From Porticoccaceae bacterium (GTDB lineage Bacteria; Pseudomonadota; Gammaproteobacteria; Pseudomonadales; Porticoccaceae): a stretch of DNA of 48,791 nucleotides. A model generated the notes under the pieces. The model did not search any database. It was not told the DNA's origin and saw nothing but the letters and a program-made list of their open reading frames with translations. This document shows, one piece after another, positions 27,473 to 36,007 of this stretch (position 1 is the stretch's first letter; each line of letters begins with the position of its first letter). The stretch is from positions 1-48,791 of the forward strand of contig JAQWUP010000033.1 in NCBI GenBank assembly GCA_029242085.1. The letters run 5' to 3'. The translations under genes and the position numbers were made by a program.

Positions 27473-28645
27473 TTAGATACTCAGGTCCATCAGATTGTAG
27501 TCCTTGAGCGAGGCCTGCATATCATCGCTCCACACTAGGCTGTTTTGAGCCTTGGCATCCGGGGCATAGTTATAGGGAACCTCGTCGGGAAAGCGCTGCT
27601 GCCTGGCGGCGATAGCCATACCAATCACCCGCGAACGCTCGGCGATAAAGTCTTCATCAAAGGTGGCGGCATCGGCATGGATACCAGCCCCCAACACATT
27701 TAGTACAGATGCGCGGCGATGAAAACCAAAATTGACCGTCACTCTGGTTTCAAATCCGGTATTGGCGAAAGAGCCATGCAGCAGTTGTCGATTATTAATC
27801 ACCACATCTCCCGGATTACAAATAATCGGCACTGCATCCGGCAGGCGCTCACTGCCGGCCTCGGCAACCATTTTGACAATATCCAGCCGCCCCCGTTTGT
27901 GACTGCCGGGCACCACCCAAACCCCATTGACCGCGGTGCTGCCATAGACCTGACCCATGAAGTTAAACCCATGGCTATCTTCATCAGAATCCGGGTTATC
28001 CCAATGGGTATCGCCGTCCTGATGCCAGGAAACCGCCGCGCCCAAGCCTGCATATTTAATAAACAGTCCCTCATGAAAGGGGGTAAAGTCCTCGCCATTA
28101 ATCGCCTCCGCCATTTTTAATAGCCCTGGATGACCATAGGCTCGCAGGCAGGCGAGAGAAAACTGCAGGGATCCGGCAAGATAAAATGGCGTCGCCTGAG
28201 GGGCATCATCCCCTGGCTGGGGTTCAAATAGCTTAACCTGATGGCGACCATTGGCTATCGCCGTTCCTCCCAGTGGATCCGAGAGGGGTTTAGCCCATTG
28301 CAATGTCATGGCTTTATTGTCTGCACCCAGAGCAGGACGACCCTGTGCGTCTGTAGGCGCGCCCATCTCGGTAGGAAAATTTTCCCGCAGGCGTTCCAGA
28401 TCATTTTCAAGATCCTTAACTTCTGCCTCACTCAGTGCCTGTTCGAAAATATAGAAACCATGGGTGCCATAGGCTTTAAGAATATCCCCGTGGATGGCCC
28501 CGTCTTTATCAAATCGAATAGGCCCGCGATTGGGCAGTGCCAGTGCCCGCTGCTGCCCTTGAATAAGGTAGCGTCGCACAGCATCTGCATCGTCGCCATA
28601 AAAAGCCGCGCAGGCCTCAATTGAATCACTGATATCTTGGAACAT
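27473..28645 (-). CDS. Phytanoyl-CoA dioxygenase family protein
   Basis: Fe(II)/2-oxoglutarate dioxygenases of the PhyH family hydroxylate acyl chains or small molecules. The ATG at 28645 with AAGAGAC upstream gives 390 aa; an earlier ATG at 28711 would add 22 unsupported residues. The HxD iron motif is in SWHQDGDTHWDN, the distal His in QLLHGSFANTG and the 2-oxoglutarate-binding Arg in ETRVTVNFGFHRRA. NRGPIRFDKDGAI marks the N-terminal part. It is cotranscribed with the 26237 hydrolase and divergent from an acyl-CoA synthetase. A joint role in degrading branched or modified lipids is possible but not shown. Confidence 0.88.
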   Translation of the reverse strand: MFQDISDSIEACAAFYGDDADAVRRYLIQGQQRALALPNRGPIRFDKDGAIHGDILKAYGTHGFYIFEQALSEAEVKDLENDLERLRENFPTEMGAPTDAQGRPALGADNKAMTLQWAKPLSDPLGGTAIANGRHQVKLFEPQPGDDAPQATPFYLAGSLQFSLACLRAYGHPGLLKMAEAINGEDFTPFHEGLFIKYAGLGAAVSWHQDGDTHWDNPDSDEDSHGFNFMGQVYGSTAVNGVWVVPGSHKRGRLDIVKMVAEAGSERLPDAVPIICNPGDVVINNRQLLHGSFANTGFETRVTVNFGFHRRASVLNVLGAGIHADAATFDEDFIAERSRVIGMAIAARQQRFPDEVPYNYAPDAKAQNSLVWSDDMQASLKDYNLMDLSI

Positions 28646-28864
28646 ACTGGTCTCTTTTATTATTTGATCATGCTCTGTCGGCTGTTTAGCCTGTCTGAGA
28701 GAGCAGCTCATTTATTGTCAAAAAAGTTTACTCAAAAAAACTATAGCTGCCAACCGACCAAACCAGACCCAATAGTTCTGTAACAGTTGCGCACCGATTC
28801 CAGACCACAGTACACTCGGAGTAAAGATGGCCTCGGAGCCATCACCGAAAGTGGGGGAAATATC

Positions 28865-30433
28865 ATGATTGAACTACAAGAATTAAGCTGTGTTGCGGAT
28901 ATAAGCCGCTATCAGGCTCGCATCAATGGTGCACAGACAGCGCTGGTCTTTGAGGGCCGCGAAACTACCTACAATGAGCTTGATCAGCGAGCCAGTCGCA
29001 TTGCCAATGGCCTTATAGCGGCTCAGTGCAGCCCCGGCACCCGTATTGGCTATCTGGGTAAAAATAGCGATGCCTACTTTGAGGTGTTGAGCGGTGCGGT
29101 CAAGGCAAATGTTGTTATCGCCGGAGTGAACTGGCGGCTGGCAGCCCCCGAGCTAGACTATATTCTCAATAATGCCGAGACAGAAATTCTATTTGTCGGC
29201 GTCGAGTTCTACGAGCTTATCGCACAGATGCGCCCGTCTTTGACAAGAGTGCGGCAGATTATTGCTATTGATGGCGGCCACAGCGAATGGCTCGACTTTG
29301 CACAGTGGCGCGATACCCAGAGTGATACCGACCCCCTGCTACCCATAGCCATGGATGACGATGTGGTGCAGATGTATACCAGCGGCACCACTGGGCATCC
29401 CAAAGGTGTGCAGCTCACCAATAGCAATTACCTCGACCTGTTAGATCAGGCCGCCAATGGCGGCTGGGGTGACTGGGAAAATGGTGAGTCAACCATTATC
29501 GCGATGCCTATATTCCATGTGTCAGGTGCAAATGCGGGTGTTATTGGTCTTGCTCAGGGTCTTAAAAATATCATTATTAGAGATGTTGATCCGGTAGTTA
29601 TTCTTGATGTACTGGAACAGTATCGCGTGCGCTACGCCTTTTTTGTGCCAGCGGTTATCTTATTTTTAAATTCAATTCCCGGCGTAAAGGATCGAGACTT
29701 TTCAAATTTGGAAACCATTCTCTATGGTGCCAGCCCCATCTCCCAAGATGTTCTAGCCACTGCCCAAGCTATTTTTAAATGCGAGTTTTGTCAGGTCTAC
29801 GGACTTACGGAGACAGGTGGCGGCGGCACCGTGCTGCTGCATGAGGACCATGACCCGGCAAGGGGCAAGTTACTCTCCTGTGGCAAGCCCGCTCAGACTT
29901 CGCGCATTCGCATTCTTGGCAGCGATGGCAAAGACGCCGCGGCCAATGAGGTGGGCGAAATTCTCTATCGCTCCGGCAGCCTTATGAAAGGCTATTGGAA
30001 AAATGATGCAGCCACGGCCAAGGCTATTGTCGATGGTTGGTTCTACACCGGTGACGCAGGCTATCTCGATGAAGATGGGTTTTTGTATATTCATGACAGA
30101 ATCAAAGACATGATTTTATCCGGCGGCGAAAATGTCTATCCAGCAGAAGTTGAAAACGCCCTCTTCAGTCATCCAGATATTGGTGATGTGGCTGTGATCG
30201 GTGTGCCAGACGAAAAGTGGGGCGAAGCGGTCAAGGCGGTCGTGGTTCTAAAGCCGGGCGCAACTGCTGGGGAAGAAGATATTATTATGTTTTCTAAAGA
30301 CAAAATTGCCAGTTATAAAACTCCCAAGAGCGTCGACTTCGTCGATGCGCTGCCGCGCAATCCAACCGGCAAGCTTCTCAAGCGAGAACTGCGGGCACCC
30401 TACTGGAAAAATAAAGAGCGGCAGATAAATTAA
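28865..30433 (+). CDS. Acyl-CoA synthetase, AMP-forming
   Basis: An ANL-superfamily ligase that activates a carboxylate to acyl-AMP and then acyl-CoA. The ATG at 28865, with GGGGGAAA 5-6 bp upstream, gives 522 aa; the longer TTG frame from 28787 is not supported. Motifs are the phosphate loop MYTSGTTGHPKGVQ, YGLTETGG, GEILYRSGSLMKGYW, YTGDAGYLDEDG, the hinge DRIKDMILSGGENVYP and the catalytic Lys in NPTGKLLKR. The best guess is medium/long-chain or aromatic acid specificity. The neutral ceramidase gene follows 26 bp later, so fatty acid released from ceramide could be fed into beta-oxidation. Confidence 0.92.
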   Translation: MIELQELSCVADISRYQARINGAQTALVFEGRETTYNELDQRASRIANGLIAAQCSPGTRIGYLGKNSDAYFEVLSGAVKANVVIAGVNWRLAAPELDYILNNAETEILFVGVEFYELIAQMRPSLTRVRQIIAIDGGHSEWLDFAQWRDTQSDTDPLLPIAMDDDVVQMYTSGTTGHPKGVQLTNSNYLDLLDQAANGGWGDWENGESTIIAMPIFHVSGANAGVIGLAQGLKNIIIRDVDPVVILDVLEQYRVRYAFFVPAVILFLNSIPGVKDRDFSNLETILYGASPISQDVLATAQAIFKCEFCQVYGLTETGGGGTVLLHEDHDPARGKLLSCGKPAQTSRIRILGSDGKDAAANEVGEILYRSGSLMKGYWKNDAATAKAIVDGWFYTGDAGYLDEDGFLYIHDRIKDMILSGGENVYPAEVENALFSHPDIGDVAVIGVPDEKWGEAVKAVVVLKPGATAGEEDIIMFSKDKIASYKTPKSVDFVDALPRNPTGKLLKRELRAPYWKNKERQIN

Positions 30434-30459
30434 ATGCTTGAGTAAAATGGGCAACCTCT

Positions 30460-32463
30460 ATGACCATAAAACAGGTTTTTCACGGCGGTATTTTTTATCT
30501 ATTATTTATATTGTCCAGCAACCTGCAGGCATCGGATAAGACACAGCCCTATTTAATTGGTCGCGGTATCTCAGATATTACCGGGCCGCTGTTTGGCACT
30601 CAGATGTGGGGCTTTGGGCGTGAGGATCAGATCACCGAGGGGCTGCATATAAGGCAGCGATCAAGGGCCTTTGTTATCGCCGAGGCCGATGATCCCAGTA
30701 AACGGCTGGTCTTCGTCAGCGCCGATTTGGGCAGTATTGAACACCATATTAGCCTCTCTGTGATCGATCATTTGCAGCAACTCTACGGCGATACCTACAG
30801 CATCAAAAATGTCATTATCAGCGCCACCCACACCCATGCCGGTCCCGGAGGTTACTGGCACTCAAGATCCGATCTTGGCTTGGATGGCGGGTTCTACCCC
30901 GAACATTTTAAGATAATTGTAGACGGCATTACCGAGTCTATTATCAGTGCGCACAATGATCTGCAGCCGGGCAGTATTCTCCTTGGCAAAGGCAATGTGA
31001 CCAATGCCGGGGCCAATCGATCAGTTTTGGCCTATAAGCAAAACCCTCGGATCGAAAGAGAGAGTTACAGCGACAATACCCCCACTGAAATGAGCCTGAT
31101 AAAGTTTATTGATGACTCAGGACCAATCGGCATGCTTAATTGGTATGCGCTCCATCCCACGGCGATGAACTTTTATAATCGATTAATTTCTGGCGATCAC
31201 AAAGGCTATGCTGCATTAACAATGGAGCAATTACAGGGCACCAGTTACAGGGATAAAAATGATTTTGTAGCTGCCTTTGCCCAGGCCGATCCAGGTGATG
31301 TTACGCCCAATACCAATTTAAATAATACCGGCCCCGGGGCAACGGATGTAGAGACTACGCAAATAATGGGTGACCGTCAGTTGCAGGTGGCGCTGCAATT
31401 ATTTAACCATGCCGAGGAAGCACTGCATGGCCCAATTGAAACTCGCCAAGTCTATGTAGACCTGAGTGACTACAGTATTGAGGATAGCTTTACTCAGTCC
31501 GGTCCACAAAAGACCTGCCCGTCGGCCTATGGTTATTCCTTTGCCGGGGGCTCCAGCGAAGATGGCGGTGGACACTTTTTATTTAGAGAGGGGATGACTG
31601 AGCAGAGCTGGTTTTTAGATTTTTTAATCGGTTGGTTAACCGGCGCGCCCAAGTGGAGCGAAGCGGCAAAAGACTGCCAGGCACCCAAGCCTATATTATT
31701 TGAAACTGGCAGTGGTATGCCGCCTTTGCAGTCCCAGATACGCTCAATCACCCTTGCCCGCATAGGGCAGCTTGTGATTCTGGCCATGCCCACTGAGGTT
31801 GCCACTATGTCCGGCCGACGCCTGCGTGACACGGTGATCAACCAGCTTGGCGACTGGGCCCAGCATATAGTTCTAGCCGGATATTCAAATGGCTATGCCG
31901 GCTATATCACCACACCTGAAGAATATCTCGTGCAACAGTACGAAGCTGGTCATACGCTGCATGGCCGCTGGACATTGCCAGCCTACCAGCAGATCGTCAG
32001 TCATCTGGCCGAGGCCTTGGAAAACGACAGGATAATTGAGTCAGCTATCCGCTACGACGACTGGCGCGGCAAGTCGCCAGAATCCCCGCTTAATAGCACT
32101 ATCAGCCCGCCGCCCATAGGATCGCGCTATGGCGATCCCCTACCCCAACAACAGATACAGTATCAACAGGGTGACACTGTTATCGCTGAGTTTTGGTCGA
32201 GCAATCCGAATCGAAACTACAGAGCGGACAATAATTATATGTTGGTTGAGCGCAAGGTCGCCGGTGACTGGCAGACCATTGCCAGCGACAGCGATTGGAA
32301 TACCACCGTAAGATGGCGCGCCGACAAAAAGTCACTGGTCGCTGAGCTGAGTTGGACTCTACCCGAAGGGGTAACAGCTGGCGAATACCGCATCAGTCAT
32401 TTGGGATATGACCCTGCTGGCAATCAATTTAGGGGGATTTCAGATCCAATTAAGATTAAATAA
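30460..32463 (+). CDS. Secreted neutral/alkaline ceramidase family protein
   Basis: The family hydrolyses the N-acyl bond of ceramides using a zinc site. The 667-aa protein begins with a signal peptide (cleaved near SNLQASD). The metallohydrolase region has GRGISDITGP, VSADLGS, the zinc motif ATHTHAGPGGYW (His124, His126), NWYALHPTAM and SGDHKGYA. YSNGYAGYITTPEEY is a further signature, and the C-terminal Ig-like domain starts near residue 555. It is probably cotranscribed with the acyl-CoA synthetase. Sphingolipids are rare in these bacteria, so the substrate may come from algae or other plankton. Confidence 0.9.
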   Translation: MTIKQVFHGGIFYLLFILSSNLQASDKTQPYLIGRGISDITGPLFGTQMWGFGREDQITEGLHIRQRSRAFVIAEADDPSKRLVFVSADLGSIEHHISLSVIDHLQQLYGDTYSIKNVIISATHTHAGPGGYWHSRSDLGLDGGFYPEHFKIIVDGITESIISAHNDLQPGSILLGKGNVTNAGANRSVLAYKQNPRIERESYSDNTPTEMSLIKFIDDSGPIGMLNWYALHPTAMNFYNRLISGDHKGYAALTMEQLQGTSYRDKNDFVAAFAQADPGDVTPNTNLNNTGPGATDVETTQIMGDRQLQVALQLFNHAEEALHGPIETRQVYVDLSDYSIEDSFTQSGPQKTCPSAYGYSFAGGSSEDGGGHFLFREGMTEQSWFLDFLIGWLTGAPKWSEAAKDCQAPKPILFETGSGMPPLQSQIRSITLARIGQLVILAMPTEVATMSGRRLRDTVINQLGDWAQHIVLAGYSNGYAGYITTPEEYLVQQYEAGHTLHGRWTLPAYQQIVSHLAEALENDRIIESAIRYDDWRGKSPESPLNSTISPPPIGSRYGDPLPQQQIQYQQGDTVIAEFWSSNPNRNYRADNNYMLVERKVAGDWQTIASDSDWNTTVRWRADKKSLVAELSWTLPEGVTAGEYRISHLGYDPAGNQFRGISDPIKIK

Positions 32464-32503
32464 AAACGTTAGTCAGCGGTCAACTATTGGGCAAAGCGTA
32501 TTG

Positions 32504-34237
32504 TTAAAACAATACGGTCTGCAAAATTATAATAATAAATAGCACTAATGAGAGCCCGCGCCAAAATGCCAGCGGGTTACTCTCTATCAGTGGTTGCTGA
32601 TCCATGCTGACAAAATGTTTATTTGGCGTGCGCAAGTCATAGATAAATTCTGAAACCTCATAGTAGCGCTTTAAAGAATTTATACTCAACGCCTTTTTTA
32701 AGCTTTCCTCAATCCATCGGGGCACATTTACCCCATGTTCATTGAGTGGCAGATAACGCAACTTTCGCTGCTCTAATCTATTGTGCGCTCTGGATACATT
32801 TTGCCCATAGGGGAATTTTCCTGACAGCATCTGATAGGCTATAACGCCCAATGAGAATATATCGACTCTGGAAGTAATCGGTGCATTGATAAAATATTCT
32901 GGTGATGAATATTGCAGGGTTCCAACAATGCCCTTATTGTTATCATGTATATCTAAAATTCCCGCCACCTTGGTACTGCCAAAATCAATAATTTTCACCG
33001 TGCCTGATCCGTCGATCATAATATTTTGCGGACGCAGATCCTGATGGATCATTTCACGGCGATGAAATGCCTGAATGCCTTTGGCTACCTGTTCGATAAT
33101 ATTGCGAACCTGCTCCAATGAGGGCGATGGATTATCAATCATCCACTGCATTAGATTTTGTCCTTCTACATATTCCGTCACTGTATAGAGGTAGTTTTGT
33201 TTGCGTTGGGGAGACTTCGCTTTCAACACATTTGGATTATCAATCCGCTTGGCAATCCAATCTTCACGCAATAGACTTTCTAAATATTCAGTATCATTTT
33301 TAAGCTCCGCTGAAGGAAACTTTAGAGCAACTCGCTCTCCTGAGACAGAGTCCTCCGCTAAAAAAACATGGCTGCGGCTACTGATATAGATTGGCCTGAT
33401 AATTTTATAGCCATCAAAATCCATTCTCGGTTCTATCTTTGGCGGCAGCGGTAATTGGCTGACAGCTTGACTGATCTCGCTAACGGATTTCTCCGGTAAC
33501 TGATCAAGGGTAACAATTTGTAGGCTGATATTATCGTCGCTGCCAGCCTCTAGTGCATCATTGGCAATTTTTTTTGCCAACTCGTCTAATGCCTCTACAG
33601 TGGGACTGGGACCAAGCCCACCGAGATACTGAGATAGCTTTTTTTCAGCAATAAATTCGTGGATACCATCGGTACAGAGCACAAAGCAGTCGCCCTCTTC
33701 AACGGGCCGACTCAAGTAATCTATATCAACCTTATTATGAATACCCAGCGCTCTTGTCAGATAACTGGATTGATCAGAGATCACATGGCGATGATCCTGA
33801 GTGAGACATTCAAAACCATTGCTAGAATAATGATAGATACGGGCATCACCGCAATGAAAAATATGGGCTGTCTGTGATTTAAGAACCAGGCTGCTAAAGG
33901 TGCAGATATAGCCCTTTTCTTTATTAAATCGATGCGGGCTATTATGGGTCTGGGAGAACAGCCAAGAATTGGTCGCGCTCAATACTTTCAGGACTGAGTT
34001 TTTAACGGACCAGGCATCTGAGGTACAGTAGTAATCGTCTAAGAAGCTGGTGACAGCCGTATGGCTAGCTATTTGGCTAACGTTACTGCTACTGATGCCA
34101 TCGGCAATAGCAATGGCAATACCCTTGCTATGTAAGAGTGGTTCACTGGGTATAGAGGCCCCGTAAAAATCCTGATTGACCGGTTTTTTACCGGCATCAC
34201 TGTACTGCCCCAAAGTAACTGATAATGCTTTAGCCAT
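32504..34237 (-). CDS. Fused PP2C phosphatase / Ser-Thr protein kinase, C-terminal membrane anchor
   Basis: A 577-aa bifunctional signalling protein. The N-terminal PP2C domain (about 1-245) has metal-binding NQDFYGA, IAIADGISS, FHCGDARIY and CTDGIHEFI. The kinase domain (about 270-535) has the ATP-binding Lys in RVALKFPSAE, the catalytic loop MIHQDLRPQNIM (HQD in place of HRD), KIIDFGSTK and the APE-like SPEYF. A single span of about 20 residues ends the protein, so the enzyme faces the cytoplasm. Relatives lie in nitrate/nitrite assimilation clusters of marine gammaproteobacteria. Here it follows cynS and an FNT channel, suggesting control of nitrogen uptake. Confidence 0.92.
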   Translation of the reverse strand: MAKALSVTLGQYSDAGKKPVNQDFYGASIPSEPLLHSKGIAIAIADGISSSNVSQIASHTAVTSFLDDYYCTSDAWSVKNSVLKVLSATNSWLFSQTHNSPHRFNKEKGYICTFSSLVLKSQTAHIFHCGDARIYHYSSNGFECLTQDHRHVISDQSSYLTRALGIHNKVDIDYLSRPVEEGDCFVLCTDGIHEFIAEKKLSQYLGGLGPSPTVEALDELAKKIANDALEAGSDDNISLQIVTLDQLPEKSVSEISQAVSQLPLPPKIEPRMDFDGYKIIRPIYISSRSHVFLAEDSVSGERVALKFPSAELKNDTEYLESLLREDWIAKRIDNPNVLKAKSPQRKQNYLYTVTEYVEGQNLMQWMIDNPSPSLEQVRNIIEQVAKGIQAFHRREMIHQDLRPQNIMIDGSGTVKIIDFGSTKVAGILDIHDNNKGIVGTLQYSSPEYFINAPITSRVDIFSLGVIAYQMLSGKFPYGQNVSRAHNRLEQRKLRYLPLNEHGVNVPRWIEESLKKALSINSLKRYYEVSEFIYDLRTPNKHFVSMDQQPLIESNPLAFWRGLSLVLFIIIILQTVLF

Positions 34238-34259
34238 AGATTTTTCAATTACTCAGTCA

Positions 34260-34289
34260 GAAAGGCTGCCCACTATTGGGCAGCCTTTC
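34260..34289 (-). terminator. Hairpin between cynS and the kinase gene
   Basis: GAAAGGCTGCCC and GGGCAGCCTTTC form a perfect 12-bp stem around ACTATT. On the minus strand a weak T-tract (TTTTTCAAT-like) follows downstream. It may end or attenuate the cynS message before the kinase gene. Confidence 0.6.
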
Positions 34290-34314
34290 AAGTTAAAACC
34301 ATTTTTTCATTTGC

Positions 34315-34755
34315 TTACCAGGATGCATAGGGTAAGAATTTTCCGTTGAGCGTCAGTAAAACTCGATCGCCCTTCGGACTTTCAATTTTGTCGACTTCCA
34401 TCGAGAAGTCAATAGCACTCATAATGCCATCACCGAATTTCTCCTGAATCACCTCTTTCAATGTATCGCCATAGACTCCCACAACTTCATAGAGTCGGTA
34501 GACAAGTGGATCTGTGGGTACAGCCTGATCCCAAATCTTAGTCGGAAATGCGGCCAATGCCTCTGTCACTTCTCTATCCAAACCCAGGTAGCTGGTAATC
34601 GCTTCTGCTTTATCTTGCGGCGCGCTGTTCATGCCCAGACATGCTGAGGTCAACCATACTGGAGACATAGATAAATCTGTTGCGATCTTTTCCCAGGTCA
34701 GGCCTTTTTCAGCTTTTGCAGAAATAATTACATCTGACATCGTTTCTTTGTTCAT
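34315..34755 (-). CDS. cynS: Cyanate hydratase (cyanase)
   Basis: Cyanase converts cyanate and bicarbonate to ammonia and CO2, giving usable nitrogen. At 146 aa it is close to E. coli CynS (156). The N-terminal helix-turn-helix-like fold (TWEKIATDLSMSPVWLTSA) is followed by the catalytic domain with Arg87 and Glu90 in VYRLYEVVGVYG and Ser113 in GDGIMSAIDF, matching E. coli Arg96, Glu99 and Ser122. A strong terminator separates it from the upstream channel gene, so read-through or its own promoter must serve it. No carbonic anhydrase gene is adjacent. Confidence 0.96.
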   Translation of the reverse strand: MNKETMSDVIISAKAEKGLTWEKIATDLSMSPVWLTSACLGMNSAPQDKAEAITSYLGLDREVTEALAAFPTKIWDQAVPTDPLVYRLYEVVGVYGDTLKEVIQEKFGDGIMSAIDFSMEVDKIESPKGDRVLLTLNGKFLPYASW

Positions 34756-34795
34756 TGAATTTCACCTTTTAAAAACAGTTGGTATAAGTTTTAAA

Positions 34796-34837
34796 AGCCG
34801 CCTTGACCGCCGCTATCTAATGGCGGTCAAGGCGGCT
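34796..34837 (-). terminator. Strong intrinsic terminator after the FNT gene
   Basis: A perfect 16-bp stem (AGCCGCCTTGACCGCC and its complement) with a 10-nt loop is followed on the minus strand by TTTTAAAA. It separates the channel gene from cynS. Partial read-through would set a high-channel, lower-enzyme ratio. Confidence 0.85.
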
Positions 34838-34845
34838 GCTTGACC

Positions 34846-35658
34846 CTATGTCAGTTTGCGTTCTGCGTTAGTTTTTACATGGGTCCAGTAGAGCGGTAGA
34901 CCGACTAAGAAGAGACCGCCAAACAGGTTGCCCAATACAGTTGGAATTTCATTCCACACCAAGTAATCAAAGATAGTGAATTCACCACCCATGATCATGG
35001 AGAACGGGAAAAGGAACATATTAACGATGGAGTGCTCGAAACCCATAAAGAAGAACAGCATAACGGGCATCCACATCGCCGCCATTTTGCTGCCAGCAGA
35101 GGTAGAGATCATAGCGCCCACAACACCCATTGATACCATCCAGTTACATAGCATGCCGCGGATAAAGATAGTGAACCAACCAGAGGTACCATGTTCCTGA
35201 TAGCCCAGAGTTCGCGATTCACCAATACTGCCAACCTTAGCAGCGAGCGCACCACCATCGGTGTTATAGCCATAGGTTAGAATAAAGGAAGCAAAGAAAG
35301 CGACGGTCAGTGCGCCGGCAAAGTTACCCACAAAAACCAAACCCCAGTTGCGCAGCATATTGGGCATAGTAGCCCCGGGCCGCTTATCCAATAGAGACAG
35401 TGGAACCAGTGTGAAAACACCTGTCAGCAAGTCAAACTTCATCAGGTAGAGCATGATAAACCCGACAGGGAAAAGGAGTGAACCGATCAACAGATTACCG
35501 GTGTAGGTAATAACTGAAATCGCAAAGAAAGCGGCCAAGCCGAGAATTGCGCCAGCCATAAAAGCACGTACTAAAGTATCTTTTGTTGACATGAAGAGTT
35601 TTGATTCTCCTGAGTCAACCATTTTTGTTACAAATTCACTGGGTTCTATGTAAGCCAT
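34846..35658 (-). CDS. Formate/nitrite transporter (FNT) family channel
   Basis: A pentameric inner-membrane anion channel with six spans. The ATG at 35658 (MAYIEPSEF) is preferred. The ATG at 35706 lies at or before the predicted sigma-54 transcription start (about 35705), so it could not be translated from that message. FNT motifs are LMKFDLLTG, RGMLCNWMVSMGV and the central His in GFEHSIVNMFLFP. Its place ahead of cynS and under an NtrC-type promoter suggests cyanate or nitrite import rather than formate export. The substrate is inferred from context only. Confidence 0.93.
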   Translation of the reverse strand: MAYIEPSEFVTKMVDSGESKLFMSTKDTLVRAFMAGAILGLAAFFAISVITYTGNLLIGSLLFPVGFIMLYLMKFDLLTGVFTLVPLSLLDKRPGATMPNMLRNWGLVFVGNFAGALTVAFFASFILTYGYNTDGGALAAKVGSIGESRTLGYQEHGTSGWFTIFIRGMLCNWMVSMGVVGAMISTSAGSKMAAMWMPVMLFFFMGFEHSIVNMFLFPFSMIMGGEFTIFDYLVWNEIPTVLGNLFGGLFLVGLPLYWTHVKTNAERKLT

Positions 35659-35714
35659 AATTTGTTTCTCTAGGTAATAAAGTGGATGGATGTTTAATGA
35701 TTGCATTTAGGATT

Positions 35715-35732
35715 TAGCAAGAAGGATGCCAA
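35715..35732 (-). promoter_or_regulatory. Sigma-54 (RpoN) promoter of the FNT gene
   Basis: The minus strand reads TTGGCATCCTTCTTGCTA. The -24 GG and -12 GC are separated by exactly 10 bp, and TTGGCA and TTGCT both match the consensus TTGGCACG-N4-TTGCT at all but the CG pair. Transcription would start about 35705, giving a roughly 47-nt leader. Confidence 0.75.
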
Positions 35733-35824
35733 CCTTTAGAAAACCTAGTTACGCGCTATCTTGGGGACAAAAAGTCGCTCCATGGCTTTTTATGAGGCAG
35801 AAAATTTTGCAGTTATAGATCTAT

Positions 35825-35841
35825 TGCACCTCTTTTGTGCA
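35825..35841. promoter_or_regulatory. NtrC-type upstream activating site
   Basis: TGCAC-N7-GTGCA matches the NtrC/GlnG binding consensus TGCACC-N5-GGTGCA at the ten outer bases. It is about 125 bp upstream of the predicted sigma-54 start, a normal enhancer distance. The 301-bp gap 35707-36007 holds this site, the promoter, and no convincing gene. Confidence 0.7.
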
Positions 35842-36007
35842 GCCAAATATAAACAGCCTGCTGAATTTGTAATATTTCTAGCGAAAGCTATGGGTGGGAT
35901 AGCGGGCATTACAGCAAATGTAATTGACCCTATTAGAGTAGTCGGACAACTCGACTGATTTTAAAACGGCAACCGAGTAGCGCTATCAATCAATGGAAGG
36001 CTCAGAG

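Noticed and set aside
35761-35958. Plus-strand ORF in the gap upstream of the FNT gene
   Set aside because: It needs a TTG start, has no convincing Shine-Dalgarno, and covers the NtrC-type site. It is better explained as regulatory DNA.
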